Shown piece by piece: positions 8,373 through 17,108 of a DNA stretch of 33,350 nt; the first letter of the stretch is position 1; the number at the start of each line of letters is the position of its first letter. Both the position numbers and the translations under genes were made by a program. This stretch comes from Actinoallomurus sp. Its GTDB lineage: Bacteria > Actinomycetota > Actinomycetes > Streptosporangiales > Streptosporangiaceae. Under the pieces are notes generated by a model. That model was not told where the DNA came from. It searched no databases and was given only the letters and a program-made list of their open reading frames with translations. The DNA is taken from the NCBI GenBank assembly GCA_025964625.1, contig JAOPYL010000047.1, positions 1 to 33,350 on the forward strand, read 5' to 3'.

Positions 8373-9731
8373 GTGACTGGGACCAGCTATGACGGGGCCG
8401 TTCAGGGCATCAGGGCGCGGGGGGTCGAGTGGGACATCGACCCGGCGCTCGACCGGATGCGCGATCTGGCCGACATTCTGGGATCGCCGCAGCGGATGTA
8501 CCCGGTCATCCATGTGACGGGGACGAACGGCAAGTCGAGCACCGCCCGGATGATCGAGGCGTTGCTGCGTGAACGCGGGCTTCGCGTCGGGCTGTACACC
8601 AGCCCCGAGCTGCACACCATGCGGGAGCGCATCTCGGTCGACGGCGAGCCGGTCAGCGCCGAGCGGTTCGCCGAGCTGTACGACGACGTCCTGCCGCTCG
8701 CCGAGATGATCGACGCCAGGCACGGTGTGAAGGTCTCGTTCTTCGAGATGCTGACGGCGATGGCGTTCGCCGCGTTCGCGGACGCGCCGGTCGACGTGGC
8801 GGTCGTCGAGGTCGGGATGGGCGGGGGGTGGGACGCCACCAACGTCGCCGACGGCGCGGTGGCCGTGGTCACCCCGGTCGGCCTGGACCACACGCGATGG
8901 CTCGGCTCGTCGGTGGAGGAGATCGCCACGGAGAAGTCCGGGATCATCAAGCCCGGCTCGGTCGCCGTCCTCGCCCAGCAGCCGCTCGAGGCGGCGGAGG
9001 TGCTGCTGCGCCGCGCCACGGAGGTGGGGGCGACCGTCGCGCGGGAGGGCATCGAGTTCGGCGTGCTCCAGCGCGAGCTGGCGGTGGGCGGCCAGCAGGT
9101 GAGGCTGCAGGGCCTGCACGGCGTGTACGACGACGTCTTCCTGCCCCTGTTCGGCGAGCACCAGGCGGGCAACGCGGTCTGCGCGCTGGCCGCGGTCGAG
9201 GCGTTCGCCGGCGGCCGGCCCACGGGAGAGTCGGACACCTACAGTGACCAGCTCGATCCCGAGCTGGTCCGCGGCGCGTTCGCGCGGGTGGTCTCACCCG
9301 GGCGGCTGGAGGTCGTCCGGACGGGGCCGACCGTGCTGGTCGACGCCGCGCACAATCCGGCGGGCATGGCGGCCAGCGTCGGCGCGATCACCGAGGAGTT
9401 CGGCTTCACCCGCCTCGTGGGCGTCATCGCGGCCATGGCGGACAAGGACGTCGCCGGGCTGATCGAGGAGCTGGAGCCGGTGCTGGACGAGCTGATCGTC
9501 ACCCGTAACTCCTCGCCGCGCTCGATGCCGGCGCAGGACCTCGCGGCGGTGGCGCGCGACGTCTTCGGAGAGGATCGGGTGCATCTCACGCCCCGGCTGG
9601 ACGACGCCATCGACCAGGCCATCGCGCTCGCCGACGAGTCGGGCGCCGAGTTCGCGGGGGCGGGCGTGCTCATCACCGGTTCCGTCACGACGGCGGGCGA
9701 CGCCCGCCTGCTCATGAGAGTCGGCCAGTGA
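8373..9731 (+). CDS. folC: Bifunctional folylpolyglutamate/dihydrofolate synthase
   Basis: FolC adds glutamate to dihydropteroate and to reduced folates, which retains one-carbon cofactors in the cell. The 452-aa protein has the P-loop HVTGTNGKSST, the TSPELHTMRERISVDG segment, Mg-binding EVGMGGGWDATN, GLDHTRWLG, the lysine of TEKSGIIKPG and the C-terminal DAAHNPAG motif, all in family order. The length is normal. The GTG start at 8373 is chosen because homology begins just after it and a -10 element sits just upstream, implying leaderless translation; an in-frame GTG at 8292 would add a Pro/Arg/Cys-rich segment not expected in the family. A DUF4233 gene follows after 43 bases, a usual actinobacterial pairing. 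The more usual valS upstream neighbour is absent. Confidence 0.93.
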   Translation: MTGTSYDGAVQGIRARGVEWDIDPALDRMRDLADILGSPQRMYPVIHVTGTNGKSSTARMIEALLRERGLRVGLYTSPELHTMRERISVDGEPVSAERFAELYDDVLPLAEMIDARHGVKVSFFEMLTAMAFAAFADAPVDVAVVEVGMGGGWDATNVADGAVAVVTPVGLDHTRWLGSSVEEIATEKSGIIKPGSVAVLAQQPLEAAEVLLRRATEVGATVAREGIEFGVLQRELAVGGQQVRLQGLHGVYDDVFLPLFGEHQAGNAVCALAAVEAFAGGRPTGESDTYSDQLDPELVRGAFARVVSPGRLEVVRTGPTVLVDAAHNPAGMAASVGAITEEFGFTRLVGVIAAMADKDVAGLIEELEPVLDELIVTRNSSPRSMPAQDLAAVARDVFGEDRVHLTPRLDDAIDQAIALADESGAEFAGAGVLITGSVTTAGDARLLMRVGQ

Positions 9732-9774
9732 CCCGCGTGGGCCGGAAGGCACGCGCCGCGGAGGCGAGTGACAA

Positions 9775-10092
9775 GTGAAGAGACTGTGTGCCGTCGTGCT
9801 GAGTCTGCAGGCGGTGGTGACCGCGCTGGCGATCCCGGTGGCGATCGGGGTGTCGCACGCCGACGCGACGACGGCCGGCCTCGTGGGCGGCGGGCTCGCC
9901 CTGGCCGGTCTGGTCATCGCCGGGCTGTTGCGTTACCGATGGGCGTACGTCGCTGGCAGTATTTTGCAGATTCTTGTGATTGCGACCGGTTTTGTGGTTA
10001 AGCCAATGTTTTTCCTTGGTGTCATTTTTGGTGCGCTTTGGTGTACGGCAATCTGGCTCGGACGGCGAGTGGAGCGCGTTCAGGCGCGCTAA
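9775..10092 (+). CDS. DUF4233 family small membrane protein
   Basis: This 105-aa protein has four hydrophobic stretches: residues 5-27, 33-51, about 57-75 and 77-93. It ends in a short basic tail (GRRVERVQAR). Such a gene commonly follows folC in actinomycetes and is assigned to DUF4233; its role is unknown. GTG at 9775 is preceded by GGAGG at 9760-9764. The 3' half from about 9955 to 10062 uses A/T-ending codons (ATT, CTT, TTT, GTT, CCA, TGT) that are rare in all neighbours, although the reading frame and membrane pattern remain intact. It is probably cotranscribed with folC. Confidence 0.8.
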   Translation: MKRLCAVVLSLQAVVTALAIPVAIGVSHADATTAGLVGGGLALAGLVIAGLLRYRWAYVAGSILQILVIATGFVVKPMFFLGVIFGALWCTAIWLGRRVERVQAR

Positions 10093-10215
10093 TGTCGCGG
10101 TGGCCTTACACAGTCCCCGTCGGCCACGTGCAATGCTCGGGCAGAAATCTGACATATCGCATAACTCACAACTGAACGGCGGGCGGGGACAACCGATCTC
10201 CGGGAGGAACTCCGG

Positions 10216-11652
10216 ATGTCCAAACCCCCCGAAAGACGTGACCTCGCCGGCCTCGCCGTCCTGCTGCTCACCGTCCTCACGGCCGTGCCCGCCGCAGTGA
10301 TCGTCCTGCCCAACACGGCGTCCTACGTCGTGCCACAGGCGGCGCGCGACCTCGGTCTGGCCGACGGCCAGGCGGCCGGGTTCGTCCGCGTCTGCGGCCT
10401 CGCCCTTCCCGCCCTGCTGCTCGCCACGCCGCTGTCCGCGGCCCTCGCGCGCCGCCTGCCCGCCTGGGTGGTGCTCTTCGCGGGCCTGGCCGTCATGCTC
10501 GGCGCCCAGGCCGTGTCCGCGTACGCCACGTCACTTCCCCTGGTCGGCGCCGTACGGGTGGCCGAGGGCGCCGGCGCCGGAGCCGTGCTGCCCGCGGCGC
10601 TCGTCCTCGCGTGGGAGCGGCGGGAGCGCCGGGTGGCGGCCGGCGTGTGGGCCGGCGCCCTCACCGCGGCCCTCATGCTCGCCACGCCGCTGGCGCTGTC
10701 GGCGACGCCCGTGCCCGACCCTGACGGTGTGGCGTGGCGGGCGGTCCTGCACCCGTACTGGTGGCTGGGCGCGACCGCCCTGATCGGCGCGGGGCTGCTC
10801 GGACTGGTGCGGCTGCGCACCCACCGGCCCGGCAGGGCGCCGTCCCGGCACACCGAGCGCATCCAACTGCTGCTGCCCGTGGTGCCCGCCGCGGGGTTCG
10901 CCTTCCTCGCCGTCGTCACGGCCTACGACTGGTCGCCGGGCGCGCAGCTCATCCTGGCGGCCTGCGGCATCGCCGGGCTACTGGGCCTCGCCACGGTCGG
11001 ATCCCGCGACGCCATCACCGGCAGCCCGCTCGGATACGCCGTCGTCATGCTCGCGGCGGGCCTGCTGGCCATGCCGGTGACCGGGCCGCTCGCCGGGCTG
11101 CTGGGCGGCAGGAGCGTGTCGCTCGGACCGTTCGCGGCGGGCGCCGGATGCGCCGTGCCGGCCGCGTTCCTGGCGGCCGCGCTGGGCCGGGTCGCCGGCC
11201 GCGCGGCGGTGCTGTGCGGGTACGGCCTCGCCATCGTCGCGATCCTGTTGTTCCTCACCATGGCGACGAAACCGAACCAGGGCGCGCTGCTGTGCGCGCT
11301 GTGCGCGCTCGGGGCGGGTGTGGGGCTGGCCGTGGGAGCCGCGCTGCGGCACACCGAGGCCGGTTCCGGGCTCTTCGGCCTGTCGCTCTGCTTCCCCGCG
11401 GTGCTCAGCGGCCACCTCGTGGTCGGGCCGCTGCAGGTCGCGAAGGTCGGCACCGTCACCAAGGCGGGTGGGAGCGCGGCCGAGGCGCTGTTCGCGCTGA
11501 CCGCGGCGTACCGCCTGTGGCTCGTGGCCGCCGGTGTCCTCGCCGTGCTCCTCGCCGCCGTGACCGCCTGGATCAGCCGGGGCCGTACCCGCCCCAGCAC
11601 CTCGATGGCGGCGGCTCCAGAGTCGGACGGGGCCGCGTTGCAGGCCGGGTAG
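10216..11652 (+). CDS. MFS-type transporter with 14 predicted membrane segments
   Basis: This 478-aa protein is almost entirely membrane-embedded. I count about 14 hydrophobic segments between residues 11 and 455, the number expected of DHA2-type drug:proton antiporters. A degenerate motif A-like turn (LSAALARRLPAW) follows the second segment, and the tail is short and polar. ATG at 10216 has GGGAGGAAC nine bases upstream. The 123-base gap before it is less G+C-rich than its surroundings and shows no clear promoter. It sits between the DUF4233 gene and ndk, which are adjacent in Streptomyces, so it looks like an addition to a conserved block. The substrate cannot be told. The stop codon TAG overlaps the likely -10 element of ndk. 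Confidence 0.72.
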   Translation: MSKPPERRDLAGLAVLLLTVLTAVPAAVIVLPNTASYVVPQAARDLGLADGQAAGFVRVCGLALPALLLATPLSAALARRLPAWVVLFAGLAVMLGAQAVSAYATSLPLVGAVRVAEGAGAGAVLPAALVLAWERRERRVAAGVWAGALTAALMLATPLALSATPVPDPDGVAWRAVLHPYWWLGATALIGAGLLGLVRLRTHRPGRAPSRHTERIQLLLPVVPAAGFAFLAVVTAYDWSPGAQLILAACGIAGLLGLATVGSRDAITGSPLGYAVVMLAAGLLAMPVTGPLAGLLGGRSVSLGPFAAGAGCAVPAAFLAAALGRVAGRAAVLCGYGLAIVAILLFLTMATKPNQGALLCALCALGAGVGLAVGAALRHTEAGSGLFGLSLCFPAVLSGHLVVGPLQVAKVGTVTKAGGSAAEALFALTAAYRLWLVAAGVLAVLLAAVTAWISRGRTRPSTSMAAAPESDGAALQAG

Positions 11653-11655
11653 GAT
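11650..11655 (+). promoter_or_regulatory. Candidate -10 element for ndk
   Basis: TAGGAT fits TANNNT and its first three bases are the stop codon of the upstream transporter gene. It would give a leader of about 135 bases before the ndk GTG. No good -35 hexamer is visible, so the call is tentative. Confidence 0.35.
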
Positions 11656-11797
11656 CGCAGCGACGTGCGGCACTCTGGCCGCGGGACGCGCGCCGCCACC
11701 GGCCGCGGATCGCGACGGCCGGCCCGTCCTGCGCGGCGATGCGCCTGTCGCGGCCCCGTGCCACCGATCGCAACCATGAACGCGAGGAGAACCACCC

Positions 11798-12208
11798 GTG
11801 TCCGAACGCACTCTTGTCCTCGTCAAGCCCGACGGCGTGCGCCGGGGTCTTGTCGGTGACGTGATCGCGCGCATCGAGCGCAAGGGCCTGAAGCTCGTTG
11901 CGCTGGAGCTCCGCCAGCTCGAGCGCGAGGTCGCAGAGACCCACTACGAGGAGCACCGGGAGAAGCCGTTCTTCGGCTCGCTCGTCGAGTTCATCACGGG
12001 CGGCCCCCTCGTCGCCATGGTGGTCGAGGGGCCGCGCGCGATCGAGGCGTTCCGGGGCCTGGCCGGCGCCACCGACCCGGTCAAGGCCGCGCCGGGCACC
12101 ATCCGCGGCGACCACGCGCTGGAGATCCAGGAGAACATCGTGCACGGCTCCGACTCTACCTACTCCGCCGAGCGCGAGATCAAGCTCTTCTTCCCGAACC
12201 TTTTCTGA
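11798..12208 (+). CDS. ndk: Nucleoside diphosphate kinase
   Basis: Ndk moves the terminal phosphate of ATP to other (d)NDPs through a phospho-histidine, balancing nucleotide pools in the cytoplasm. The 136-aa length is typical. Visible signatures are the N-terminal [10 protein letters not shown], the [10 protein letters not shown] loop, [20 protein letters not shown], and catalytic H116 in [11 protein letters not shown] at 11798 is preceded by GAGGAGA at 11784-11790. A strong terminator 15 bases after the stop makes it a separate transcription unit from mreB. Confidence 0.96.
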   Translation: MSERTLVLVKPDGVRRGLVGDVIARIERKGLKLVALELRQLEREVAETHYEEHREKPFFGSLVEFITGGPLVAMVVEGPRAIEAFRGLAGATDPVKAAPGTIRGDHALEIQENIVHGSDSTYSAEREIKLFFPNLF

Positions 12209-12222
12209 CGTCGGCATCATCG

Positions 12223-12261
12223 CGCGCGGGCTGGAGCAACTCCGGCCCGCGCGTTTGTTTT
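12223..12261 (+). terminator. Rho-independent terminator of ndk
   Basis: A 13-bp stem (CGCGCGGGCTGGA with one G-T wobble against TCCGGCCCGCGCG) has a GCAAC loop and is followed by TTTGTTTT. It begins 15 bases after the ndk stop. It insulates the mre operon from ndk. Confidence 0.9.
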
Positions 12262-12397
12262 ACCGTGACCGGCCCTTGACCGAGTGCCGACCGATCCCAC
12301 GACGCGCGACGATTGGTCCTGCCTCAATCGGCGTCTTCCGAGTTACCATGACAATGCGCTCTGCACGCCCGCCAATCCCGAAGGGCTGCCTTTCTTC

Positions 12398-13429
12398 ATG
12401 GGTAACAAGCTGTCGTTCCTCGGCCGCGACATGGCGGTCGATCTGGGTACGGCGAACACGTTGGTCTACGTCCGCGGTCGCGGCATCGTGCTCAACGAGC
12501 CCTCTGTCGTGGCGATCAACACCAACAGTGGCAAGATCGTCGCCGTCGGCATCGAGGCCAAGCGGATGATCGGCCGTACGCCGGGCAACATCGTCGCGGT
12601 CCGTCCTCTGAAGGACGGCGTCATCGCCGACTTCGACGTGACCGAACGCATGCTGCGCTACTTCATCCAAAAGGTCCACAAACGCCGGCACTTCGCCAAA
12701 CCGCGGATCGTGGTGGCCGTGCCCAGCGGCATCACCGGGGTCGAGCAGCGGGCGGTGAAGGAGGCCGGCTACCAGGCCGGGGCGAGACGGGTCTACATCA
12801 TCGAGGAGCCGATGGCGGCCGCCATCGGCGCCGGGCTGCCGGTCCACGAGCCCACCGGGAACATGGTGGTCGACATAGGCGGCGGCACAACGGAGGTCGC
12901 GATCATCTCGCTCGGTGGCATCGTGACGAGCCAGTCGATCCGCGTCGGCGGCGACGAACTCGACCAGGCGATCATCTCCTACGCCAAGAAGGAGTACTCC
13001 CTGATGCTCGGGGAGCGCACCTCCGAGGAGATCAAGATGGCGATCGGCTCCGCCTACCCGTTCGAGGACGAGCCGCATGCCGAGATCCGCGGCCGTGACC
13101 TCGTCAGCGGTCTGCCGAAGACGGTCGTGATCTCCGCGGAGGAGATACGCCGCGCGACCGAGGAGCCGGTCAACACCGTCGTCGACGCGGTCAAGACCAC
13201 GCTGGACAAGTGTCCGCCAGAGCTCTCGGGCGACATCATGGACCGCGGTATCGTGCTGACCGGCGGCGGCGCGCTGCTGAAGAACATCGATGAGCGGCTC
13301 CGGGAAGAGACCGGCATGCCGATCCACACGGTGGACAACCCGCTGGACTCAGTGGTCCTCGGTTCCGGCAAGTGCGTCGAGGATTTCGAGGCGCTGCGGC
13401 AGGTCCTCGTACCCGAACCAAGGCGTTAG
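12398..13429 (+). CDS. mreB: Rod shape-determining protein MreB, actin-like
   Basis: MreB polymerises along the membrane and directs lateral or spore wall synthesis. The 343-aa length is normal. Actin-fold ATP-binding motifs are clear: phosphate 1 ([11 protein letters not shown]), phosphate 2 ([13 protein letters not shown]) and the adenosine motif (LTGGGALL). The start is ATG at 12398 because [17 protein letters not shown] is the usual beginning. The frame is open for at least 38 codons further upstream, but that part does not look like MreB. The ribosome binding site is poor: AAGGGC at 12381-12386 is about 11 bases away. It is the first gene of mreB-mreC-mreD-PBP2-rodA. In streptomycetes this set acts mainly in spore wall formation. 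Confidence 0.95.
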   Translation: MGNKLSFLGRDMAVDLGTANTLVYVRGRGIVLNEPSVVAINTNSGKIVAVGIEAKRMIGRTPGNIVAVRPLKDGVIADFDVTERMLRYFIQKVHKRRHFAKPRIVVAVPSGITGVEQRAVKEAGYQAGARRVYIIEEPMAAAIGAGLPVHEPTGNMVVDIGGGTTEVAIISLGGIVTSQSIRVGGDELDQAIISYAKKEYSLMLGERTSEEIKMAIGSAYPFEDEPHAEIRGRDLVSGLPKTVVISAEEIRRATEEPVNTVVDAVKTTLDKCPPELSGDIMDRGIVLTGGGALLKNIDERLREETGMPIHTVDNPLDSVVLGSGKCVEDFEALRQVLVPEPRR

Positions 13430-13441
13430 GGATATCGGCCG

Positions 13442-14413
13442 GTGAACGACACCCGGCGAACCCGTGCCGTGCTCGGAGTCCTGCTGCTCGCCTCTCTGGC
13501 CATGATCACTGTCGACTACCGCGGCGGCGACCACTCGCCGCTGCGTGGGCTCCGCGGTTTCGGTGAGGTCATCTTCGGGCCGATCGAGCACGCCGCCACG
13601 GCCGTCGTGCGCCCGGTCGTCGGCGCGTTCGACACGGTCACCGGCAGTCCCGGCGCGCGCCGGCGGATCAACCGTCTCGAAAAGGAGAACCAGCGGCTGC
13701 GCCAGCAGCTACGGACCGGGCAGATCGACAAGAGACGCGCCGACGAGCTCGACCGGCTCCTCGGCACCGCCGGGCTCGGTGGTTACCGCATCGTCCCGGC
13801 ACAGGTCATCTCGGCCGGCGAGGGCCTCGAGGACACCGTCTCCATCGACGTCGGCAGCGGAAACGGCATCAAGCCAGACATGACGGTGCTGACCGGCGAC
13901 GGCCTGGTTGGCCGGGTCACCCGCGTCGGACCGTCCACGTCCACGGTGCTCCTCGCCACGGACGCGGCGTCGTCGGTCGGCGGGCGCCTGGAGAGCTCCA
14001 ACGAGATCGGCATCGTCCAGGGCGCCGGGCGGCGCAGCGGCAAGGCGCTGAAGTTCCAGCTGCTCGACTCCACCGCGCCCGTACGGCCGGGCCAGCGCAT
14101 CGTCTCGTTCGGCTCGCAGGGCGACCGCCCGTACGTCCCCGGTGTTCCGATCGGCACCGTGGCCACGATCGAGCGGACGCCTGGATCGCTCACCCGGACG
14201 GCGGTCGTGCGCCCCTTCGTGCACTTCACCGGACTGGACGTGGTCGGGGTGGTGGTGACGGCGCCGAAGCGGAACCCGCGCGACGCCGTGCTCCCACCGG
14301 CTCCGTCCACACCGCCCCCGTCGGTCCCGCCGACCCCGCCGCCGTCGCCCCCGCCGTCCGCGCCCGCGTCACCGAAGTCGACGCCGGCCCCGAGAACGAC
14401 GCCGAGAGGCTGA
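13442..14413 (+). CDS. mreC: Rod shape-determining protein MreC with proline-rich tail
   Basis: MreC is a bitopic membrane protein that links MreB with PBP2 outside the membrane. This 323-aa copy has one N-terminal membrane segment (about residues 8-22), a coiled coil rich in R, E, Q and L (about 75-105) and the double beta-barrel domain (about 115-275; IDVGSGNGIKPDMTVLTGDGLVGRV and FGSQGDRPYVPGVPIGTV regions). The last 40 residues are a Pro/Ser/Thr/Ala-rich tail with many PPSxPPxPP runs, predicted to lie on the cell wall side. GTG at 13442 follows the mreB stop by 12 bases; the ribosome binding site is weak (AGGGAT). The gene is followed by mreD after 3 bases. Confidence 0.93.
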   Translation: MNDTRRTRAVLGVLLLASLAMITVDYRGGDHSPLRGLRGFGEVIFGPIEHAATAVVRPVVGAFDTVTGSPGARRRINRLEKENQRLRQQLRTGQIDKRRADELDRLLGTAGLGGYRIVPAQVISAGEGLEDTVSIDVGSGNGIKPDMTVLTGDGLVGRVTRVGPSTSTVLLATDAASSVGGRLESSNEIGIVQGAGRRSGKALKFQLLDSTAPVRPGQRIVSFGSQGDRPYVPGVPIGTVATIERTPGSLTRTAVVRPFVHFTGLDVVGVVVTAPKRNPRDAVLPPAPSTPPPSVPPTPPPSPPPSAPASPKSTPAPRTTPRG

Positions 14414-14416
14414 TCC

Positions 14417-14962
14417 GTGTCCCGCAACGTCCTCGCGGTGATCGTCATCGTCGCCGCACTGATCCTCCAGGTGACGGTGGCCAACCGGCTGCTGCTGCCC
14501 GGCTCGGTCATCCCGGATCTCGTGCTGCTGGCCGTGGTGGCGCTCGCGCTGGTCAACGGATCGCTGCTCGGCCTGGTCACCGGATTCTTCGCGGGCCTGG
14601 CCACGGATATCGTGCCGCCCTCCGACCACACGATCGGCCGCTACGCGCTCGTCTACTGCCTGATCGGCTACGTGTGCGGGCTGGCCGCTCCCGAGATGGA
14701 CCGGTCACCGGTGCTGCCGTTCGTGGCGGTGGCGGCGGGCGCGCTCGCCGGGTCGGTGCTGTACGCGCTGGTCGGGTCGATGCTCGGGGACCCCCGGGCA
14801 CGCTGGCCGGTCGTCTCCCACGTTGTGCCGCTGCAGGCCTTCTACGACGTGGTCGCCAGTCCCTTCGTGGTCTGGGCGGTGCTGCGGCTGACGACACGCG
14901 CGGAGCGCCAGCGGAATCCTGCCGGGCTCGACCCGGTGCCGGGCTTCTACCGGGCAAGATAG
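14417..14962 (+). CDS. mreD: Rod shape-determining protein MreD
   Basis: This 181-aa integral membrane protein has about five hydrophobic segments, starting with VLAVIVIVAALILQVTVANRL (about residues 4-23) and ending near WAVLRLTTR. The motif PDLVLLAVVALALVNG and the LATDIVPPS segment fit the MreD family, which resembles substrate-binding ECF components. MreD forms a membrane complex with MreC, PBP2 and RodA. GTG at 14417 begins three bases after the mreC stop with GAGAGG just upstream. The tail after about residue 165 is basic and cytoplasmic. Confidence 0.9.
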   Translation: MSRNVLAVIVIVAALILQVTVANRLLLPGSVIPDLVLLAVVALALVNGSLLGLVTGFFAGLATDIVPPSDHTIGRYALVYCLIGYVCGLAAPEMDRSPVLPFVAVAAGALAGSVLYALVGSMLGDPRARWPVVSHVVPLQAFYDVVASPFVVWAVLRLTTRAERQRNPAGLDPVPGFYRAR

Positions 14963-14969
14963 GAGGGCA

Positions 14970-17108
14970 ATGGGTTCGCGTTCGCACCTGCGGCTGATGG
15001 TCCTGCACGTGCTCGTCATGTCGCTGCTGCTGTCACTCGGCGGCCGGCTCTGGTACCTCCAGGTCATGAACGGCGCGCACTATCGCCGGGTGGCCGCGGA
15101 CAACGGGATCCGCGACATCGTGGTGCCGGCCCCCCGCGGGCAGATCCTCGATGACGTGGGCCGTCCGCTGGTCCGCAACCGGACCGCCCTGGTCGTATCC
15201 GCCGACCGTACGACGCTTGTCCGGCAGAAGGACGGCGGCAAGGCCGTGCTGCGCCGGCTGGCGGCCGTGCTCGGCATGCCGTACGACCAGGTCGCCGCGA
15301 AGATCCAACTGTGCGGCCCCGGCATCAAACGGCCCTGCTGGACCGGCTCGCCCTACCAGCCGATCCCGGTCGACGACCATGCCGACCCCCAGAAGGCGCT
15401 GCAGATCAGGGAGCGTCAGGAGGATTTCCCCGGGATCAGCGCCCAACTCCAGGCCGTGCGCGACTACCCGCGCACGGACGGAGCCGGTGCCGCGCAGACC
15501 CTCGGCTACCTCCAGCCGATCACCCAGGAGGAGCTGAACAAGCGCAAGGGCATCAAGGTCACCGGGTACAGCGGCGTCGACCTGATCGGCCGTGACGGCC
15601 TGGAGGCGGTCTACGACAGTGACCTGCGCGGTAGCCCAGGGATCCGGCGAGTCCTCGTCGACAGCCAGGGGCGGGTCACCGGTATCGCCTCCGAGCAGCC
15701 CGCGGTGTCCGGCGGCAACCTCGTCACCAGCATCGACGCCAGGATCCAGGGTGACGTCGAGACCGCGCTCAGCCACGCCATGCAGGCGGCCCGCCAGCGC
15801 GGCACCCCGGCCGACTCGGCGGCGAGCGTGGTCATGGACGTGCGTACTGGCCGGGTGATGGCGCTCGCGAGCTATCCGACGTACGACCCGAGCGTGTGGA
15901 CCGGCGGCATCTCGCAGAACGAGTACGACTCGCTGCTCAGCAAGGGCAAGGGGCAGCCGCTGATCTCCCGGGCGACCGAGGGGCAGTTCGCGCCAGGCTC
16001 GACCTTCAAGATCTCCTCACTCCCGGCCGCGGTGAAGGACGGCTACAGCCTGTACGGCATCTACCCCTGCCCGTCGTCCTACATGGTCGGCGCCCGCGCG
16101 TTCAGCAACTTCGAGGGGGAGTCGGGCGGCGACATCAACCTGCACCGCGCCCTCGTCATGTCGTGCGACACGATCTTCTACCGGTTCGCCTACGAGGAAT
16201 GGCAGCGCGACGGCGCCATGCACCCGGTGAAGAACCCCAAGGACCCGATGATGAAGATGGCGAAGGCGTACGGCTTCGGCTCGCCGACCGGCATCGACCT
16301 CGTGGGAGAGGCGGGCGGGCGCATCCCGAGCCGGGCGTGGAAGACGGCCTACTGGAACGCCACGAAGGAGTCCGACTGCAGGCATGGCAAGACCGGGTAT
16401 CCCAACCTGGAGAAGACCGATCCGGCACGCGCGGCGTACCTCAAGACCATGGCCGCGGAGAACTGCGTCGACGGCTACGTCTTCCGCGCCGGTGACGCGG
16501 CCAACTTCGCGGTCGGCCAGGGCGACGTGCTCGTCACCCCGCTGCAGCTCGCCCGCGCCTATGCCGCGGTCGCCAACGGCGGCACGCTCTGGAGCCCCCG
16601 TATCGCCAAGGCGGTGCTGGCGCCCAACGGCACCGTGGCCCGGCGGATCGACCCGGTGAAGGCCGGCACCCTGCCCATCGACCCGAAGATCCTGGCCTAT
16701 ATGCGGAGCGCGCTCGCCGACGTGCCGAAGTCCGGCACGGCCGCCGGAGCGTTCAGCGGCTTTCCCTTCGACAAGCTGGCCGTCGCCGGCAAGACGGGTA
16801 CCGCCGAGGTGTTCGGCAAGAAGGACACCTCCTGGTTCGCGTCCTACGCACCGGCCAAGAACCCGCACTACGTCGTCGTGGCGATGGTGACGCAGGCGGG
16901 CACCGGCGCGACGACGGCCGCACCGGCCGTGCGGGAGATCTGGGAGGGCATGTACGGCCTGAGAAACGGCGTCACGGCCGCTCTGCCCGGCGGTAACGTG
17001 CCGGACAAGCTGCCAACGCTGGCGCCCGACGGCACGGTCGTCCCGCCGCAGGGCTTCGGGGAGCCGGTCGGCAAGGCGCCCGCGGTGGCCGGCCGGAGGC
17101 GCAGGTGA
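14970..17108 (+). CDS. mrdA: Penicillin-binding protein 2, class B transpeptidase
   Basis: This 712-aa protein cross-links peptidoglycan stems outside the membrane, as partner of RodA. It has one N-terminal anchor (about residues 9-30), a pedestal/dimerisation region (about 45-240; RGQILDDVGRPLVRN is the usual entry) and a transpeptidase domain. The three penicillin-binding motifs are S344-T-F-K, S398-C-D and K608-T-G-T, in order and normally spaced. A cysteine-containing insert (LCGPGIKRPCW, residues 114-123) lies in the pedestal, as in other actinobacterial copies. The tail from about residue 680 is flexible and basic. ATG at 14970 follows AGGAGGG by three bases, close but usable. Its stop overlaps the rodA GTG (GTGA), so the two are translationally coupled. 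Confidence 0.94.
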   Translation: MGSRSHLRLMVLHVLVMSLLLSLGGRLWYLQVMNGAHYRRVAADNGIRDIVVPAPRGQILDDVGRPLVRNRTALVVSADRTTLVRQKDGGKAVLRRLAAVLGMPYDQVAAKIQLCGPGIKRPCWTGSPYQPIPVDDHADPQKALQIRERQEDFPGISAQLQAVRDYPRTDGAGAAQTLGYLQPITQEELNKRKGIKVTGYSGVDLIGRDGLEAVYDSDLRGSPGIRRVLVDSQGRVTGIASEQPAVSGGNLVTSIDARIQGDVETALSHAMQAARQRGTPADSAASVVMDVRTGRVMALASYPTYDPSVWTGGISQNEYDSLLSKGKGQPLISRATEGQFAPGSTFKISSLPAAVKDGYSLYGIYPCPSSYMVGARAFSNFEGESGGDINLHRALVMSCDTIFYRFAYEEWQRDGAMHPVKNPKDPMMKMAKAYGFGSPTGIDLVGEAGGRIPSRAWKTAYWNATKESDCRHGKTGYPNLEKTDPARAAYLKTMAAENCVDGYVFRAGDAANFAVGQGDVLVTPLQLARAYAAVANGGTLWSPRIAKAVLAPNGTVARRIDPVKAGTLPIDPKILAYMRSALADVPKSGTAAGAFSGFPFDKLAVAGKTGTAEVFGKKDTSWFASYAPAKNPHYVVVAMVTQAGTGATTAAPAVREIWEGMYGLRNGVTAALPGGNVPDKLPTLAPDGTVVPPQGFGEPVGKAPAVAGRRRR

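Noticed and set aside
8205-9161. Upstream extension of the FolC-like minus-strand gene through folC
   Set aside because: The frame stays open by chance across folC; similarity and a proper ribosome binding site begin at 8204.
12284-12397. N-terminal extension of MreB
   Set aside because: It does not resemble MreB, which normally starts near MGNKLSFLG; kept only as a leader observation.
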